Below the pieces are notes generated by a model. It had not been told where the DNA came from, ran no database searches, and saw only the letters and a program-made list of their open reading frames with translations. Both the position numbers and the translations under genes were made by a program. 64,000 nucleotides of DNA from Skeletonema tropicum (lineage: Eukaryota > Bacillariophyta > Thalassiosirophyceae > Thalassiosirales > Thalassiosiraceae): contig CM074132.1 of assembly GCA_037178625.1 (NCBI GenBank), positions 992,001 through 1,056,000 on the forward strand. The letters run 5' to 3'. Shown here one piece after another: positions 60,891-64,000 of this stretch (its first letter is position 1; every line of letters starts with the position of its first letter).

Positions 60891-61345
60891 TAATCCAGCA
60901 TAATGGGCAACTATAAGCTGCTCATGCTCATATCGACGTACGATTTACTTCGGTGCTGCTGGCCATCCACATCCCAATCCAAATGATCCCAATTCGCCTT
61001 CTCAGATCACTACACGGCTGTAGCACATCAGTCATGTGCATAGCTGAATCTATTGATCAAAGCTAGCTTTCATTGTCCATTAGAGTCGGTTGTTGCCGTA
61101 TCGCATATTGATAGTGTTAGATACACAAACATAAACATAAAGGTAGAGTAACACGGAGCAAGCTACGGACCAAAATCAAAATTGACCCTCATCCTTATCA
61201 AGTCGCAGTCGAGATTCGAGGCTGTATCATCGCGGCTACAGGTGCAGATTGCATGGGCCTAGTAGAAGTAGGTTAGCTTCACTACTATCGTTACTAACTA
61301 TAATGGGCAATTAGAAGAGGATGCTCATAAATTCGCTCCGGGAAG
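60891..61345 (+). repeat. Decayed relatives of the 184-bp satellite
   Basis: At 60895-61050 the order CAGCATAATGGGCAACTATAAG, GCTCATGC, CGACGTACGATT, GGTGCTGCTGGCCA, CCCAATTCG, CTCAGATCACTAC, GGCTGTAGCA follows a whole satellite unit with many substitutions and small indels. A second start, AACTATAATGGGCAATTAGAAG with GATGCTCAT, lies at 61293-61335, and the sequence between has an ATTGACCC/GGCTGTA-like trace. So about two degenerate units lie 37 kb from the array. Confidence 0.75.
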
Positions 61346-61810
61346 TTCTTAGGTGGTGTTCCGTGGGGGACGGGGGAATTAGTACCGGGAGTACCAAGCC
61401 GGGTTCCCTTTTACCCTTATCCTTATGGTACCGTTTCCCGCCAATAGTACTTCAGTCATATTAAGCTTCATCAGGCTTCCTTGACGAAAAACCTTCCTTC
61501 TTGCCCACAATATTTATGCCAATGCGACTGTGTGACTGTCAGGATCATCTCACCGATTCCTCGACAAAAAGCTTCCTTCTCCAGAATCTGTCACAAGCAA
61601 ATAGGACCGGTATTGATTGTGCAACTAGAGCCAGAAGAGACCACTAGGAACACGGATATCATGGTGACTAAGCTTAAGAGCTAAAGAAGAAGAGTGGGCT
61701 ATTCCCAAAGGTGATGAAGGAGCACCAACGTGCGACGCCATCTTGTGTGAGAGGATCAATCACGGGTTCTTACCGTGGTTGCTACTTGACTAGGGGGGAG
61801 CGAGCCCGGT
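61346..61810. other. Gene-poor sequence with short repeats
   Basis: Two copies of a CTTCCTTCT-centred repeat (GACGAAAAACCTTCCTTCTT at about 61482 and GACAAAAAGCTTCCTTCTCC at about 61562). No gene seen. Confidence 0.4.
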
Positions 61811-61813
61811 TTG

Positions 61814-62464
61814 ATGAATTTTCAAATAAGTTCTACACCAAATGTTATTGCATACATGAATTCATATACATCCAATATAGATATATCCAAAGTTTGGTGG
61901 TGTTATCTCTTTGTCTTGTGTGGATATCAGCCTCCGTATAGGTGCACTTTTGGCCATCGTGGGATTGAATTTGGAGGCGAGTCGAGTCAAATATGGCGCC
62001 ATCCTGTTAGCGAAACAGTCGGAATTAGTACATATCGCCAAACACCATCTACTCTTTTAGGCCAACATGCCGACCATGGCGGATTTGACAGTATAGACCT
62101 CCTACACAGCATTATACGTAACTCCATCAATAATAGAGACACCCATATCATCGTATATGGTATGGTTGGCCATTTTGTGCTTTTATCAGCAGCTCCAAAC
62201 TGTTTGTCTTCCGATCACATATCAAAAACAGACATTTTGAGCCGCTCGACTTCCGCCCAGATGATGAATAATCGATATCACGACCTGTTTCAAACATTTA
62301 GGCACCAAACCAGCGGTCCCCTTCCTTTGTATAACCTTCGAGATGAATTTGGGCGACTCTTTCGGTGGGTTTGGACGAAGACAGCCGAGTTTTATTGTGT
62401 CACCGGTGCCGATCGTCTCGACCATCGACAACTCAATTTTGGTATCATATTCTACAATATCTAA
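61814..62464 (+). CDS. Unsupported open frame, hypothetical
   Basis: A 216-codon open frame starting at ATG 61814 in otherwise gene-poor DNA. It has no recognisable domain, and its composition (many His, Arg, Ser, Ile) does not resemble neighbouring genes. Its length exceeds most chance frames here, so it may be a relic of a mobile element or lineage-specific gene, but chance is a fair explanation. Confidence 0.2.
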   Translation: MNFQISSTPNVIAYMNSYTSNIDISKVWWCYLFVLCGYQPPYRCTFGHRGIEFGGESSQIWRHPVSETVGISTYRQTPSTLLGQHADHGGFDSIDLLHSIIRNSINNRDTHIIVYGMVGHFVLLSAAPNCLSSDHISKTDILSRSTSAQMMNNRYHDLFQTFRHQTSGPLPLYNLRDEFGRLFRWVWTKTAEFYCVTGADRLDHRQLNFGIIFYNI

Positions 62465-64000
62465 ATTACCTCAGCATTTACAAACCCCAATACACCGCGA
62501 TATTGTTTCAAGTATATTGTAGCAACGTTTGCGCATCGTGGTATTGCTGTGGTATTCTGGTTCTATCTAATATATACTCATGTGTGGTGAAATTTGAGCC
62601 ATCAAAATTATTGATTTTTTGCGTTTTGGGCATATAGCGACCACTTTACGACTTATTCAACCCCAACTGCTGCGCAACATCAATGATAGTAACCAATAGA
62701 AGGGTCTTGTATGGTTGAATGGGGCTTCCAGTCGTCGTATTATCCGACATTGGCATCGTATAGCCCCATGTGTTGAGTTTTGTATCATGCTCTGTGATAG
62801 GCTTAGATTGCACATATCATATCCTGTTTTGTTACATATAGCATATAAAGTTGACCTGCTCTTGTCAGAGTATATTGGAAGGTGTTGTTTATATTTAAAT
62901 GCTTTGAATGACCTCCACTTTCATAAAATGAAAAAGAGCGCAGTGATTTTGTTGTATAATTATTTGTCGTCCTACCGGTAGAACGAGATGATTGAGCAGT
63001 TATCGTCGTTCATATCAGACACTGATCGACTGGAACATCCAACATGATCAATACCATCGATTGATGCTGTTGTTTGGGTTATGACATGCCCTTGGCATCC
63101 ATATTATGCCATCAGGAGCTTTCTGAGCTGAGCTTATGTCTCAAAATTTTGAATGGTATAATTGATTATCATGACCCCACTTTATTAAATCCACCAAACC
63201 AAGCTATCATCAGACGCCAATTACCCATATAAGGTGTTTATTGTATGGTTGATTGATGTATGTTTATTGTTCATTCCAATACTGTGATTCTCCACCTGGA
63301 TTTTGAGCCGGTTCGGCTGGTCGTGACATGGCTGGTATGTCGCCGACGAGGACGTTGCTGTCAATTGAAGTGACCACCGAGGCACCAGAGCATCCTCCTA
63401 GGTCTATACTATCGACGGATGTGAATATTCTTGGTATGAACCGTGTTGGTTGTCCATTAACAGCGTCGTGACGATGATGCATGCGTTGAAATCGGAGTTT
63501 TGTCGACAAGATTGGCTGGTTTTGCATCAAAATCTCCACCGGGTAAACATTTCAGTCAACCAAACTCTTGGGGCGCATAGACCATACCCCCGTCTATGCG
63601 CCCCAACACTTTCATAGCATGAAAACAAGTAATAACAGAGAATAAGCTGCAAAAGGGTCCTATTTCTTACTCCAATCTGGCGATGGCCAATTTTGGCCAT
63701 GGTCAAAAAGTTTGACAAAAAAATATTGGCGCGCTCAACTCGTGACTGCCAAAAACACAAGGGTTTGCCCCCCCCTAACTTGACACGTGTGAACAGGAAG
63801 AATGACTGTCGTAACGGTATTGGAATACCGGAAGAGAGTCATATCCTGTGACATTCTCCCCCGAACTTGTGTGAACCAAAAACGAGCTGTCAAGACTGGA
63901 AAACCCATGGCAAGCCATCCGGATAAAAAACCAGTCTAACAGATAGAAACCAAAACCCAACTTGGGAAAAAAAGACCTCCAGGCAATGTCAATTTCGATC
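62465..64000. other. Gene-poor terminal region
   Basis: No supported gene. A perfect 15-bp inverted repeat (TTGGGGCGCATAGAC at 63568-63582, complement at 63592-63606, 9-base loop) and a smaller CGGTATT/AATACCG palindrome near 63820 are present. A CCTGTGACATTCTCCCCC stretch (about 63846-63863) and C runs recall retroelement ends, but no coding domains confirm this. Confidence 0.4.

Noticed and set aside
63264..63539. Possible end of a retrotransposon polyprotein next to an LTR-like CCTGTGACATTCTCCCCC sequence
   Set aside because: No integrase, reverse transcriptase, protease or paired LTR is visible in the window, so the call cannot be supported.

Overview
The window looks like nuclear DNA of a diatom, most likely a centric one of Thalassiosira type; the species-level guess is inference. 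Seen: compact genes on both strands separated by roughly 40 to 700 bp, few and short GT-AG introns (about 60 to 250 bp), proteins rich in Ser, Thr, Asn and Asp tracts, and N-termini resembling the bipartite plastid presequences of secondary algae (an AVSSF-, ATAFS- or ASGF-like motif after a signal peptide). Known families present include chloroplast sensor kinase, a Tic22-like protein, a twin-arginine lumenal FKBP, secretory-pathway Ca2+-ATPase, ERGIC/Erv41-46, GT90, RCC1 and Rrp15. No rRNA, tRNA or CRISPR was recognised, as expected for a protein-coding nuclear contig.

Layout. 0.5-20.4 kb is gene dense: EF-hand protein, chloroplast sensor kinase, TrmB-type tRNA methyltransferase, SPCA-type Ca2+ pump, 5-formyl-THF cyclo-ligase, two secreted or anchored cysteine-containing proteins, a convergent pair of paralogous small acidic proteins, a two-exon thioredoxin, and a multi-exon protein with an RWTxxE..YA..LI / PMR.SKKF core. 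20.96-23.9 kb is a tandem satellite of about 15 units with a 184-bp period. 24.2-30.3 kb returns to genes: a coiled-coil type II membrane protein, an Rpp21-like zinc ribbon, a TMEM242-like protein and a Tic22-like protein. 30.4-34.6 kb is accessory DNA: a truncated copy of the ERGIC gene 5' end split by a segment with inverted-repeat ends, gene relics, a G/C-run minisatellite and a broken MORN-repeat gene. 34.7-60.2 kb is genic again: ERGIC, GT90, Rrp15, a frameshifted gene, a membrane protein, an LRR receptor-like protein, several disordered repeat-rich proteins, RCC1, FKBP, a MITE-like element, a DUF1028 protein and a three-exon membrane protein with a stray copy of its last exon nearby. 60.2-64 kb is gene poor and holds decayed relatives of the 184-bp satellite.

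How it fits together. There is no operon-like or biosynthetic cluster. Several functions serve the plastid (sensor kinase, Tic22-like, lumenal FKBP, possibly the tRNA methyltransferase) or the secretory pathway (Ca2+ pump, ERGIC receptor, GT90, a glycosyltransferase-like lumenal domain). The most unusual content is the satellite and its relatives 9 and 37 kb away, segmental copies of gene ends, and a group of acidic repeat proteins at 51-60 kb, two of which share a C-terminal module.
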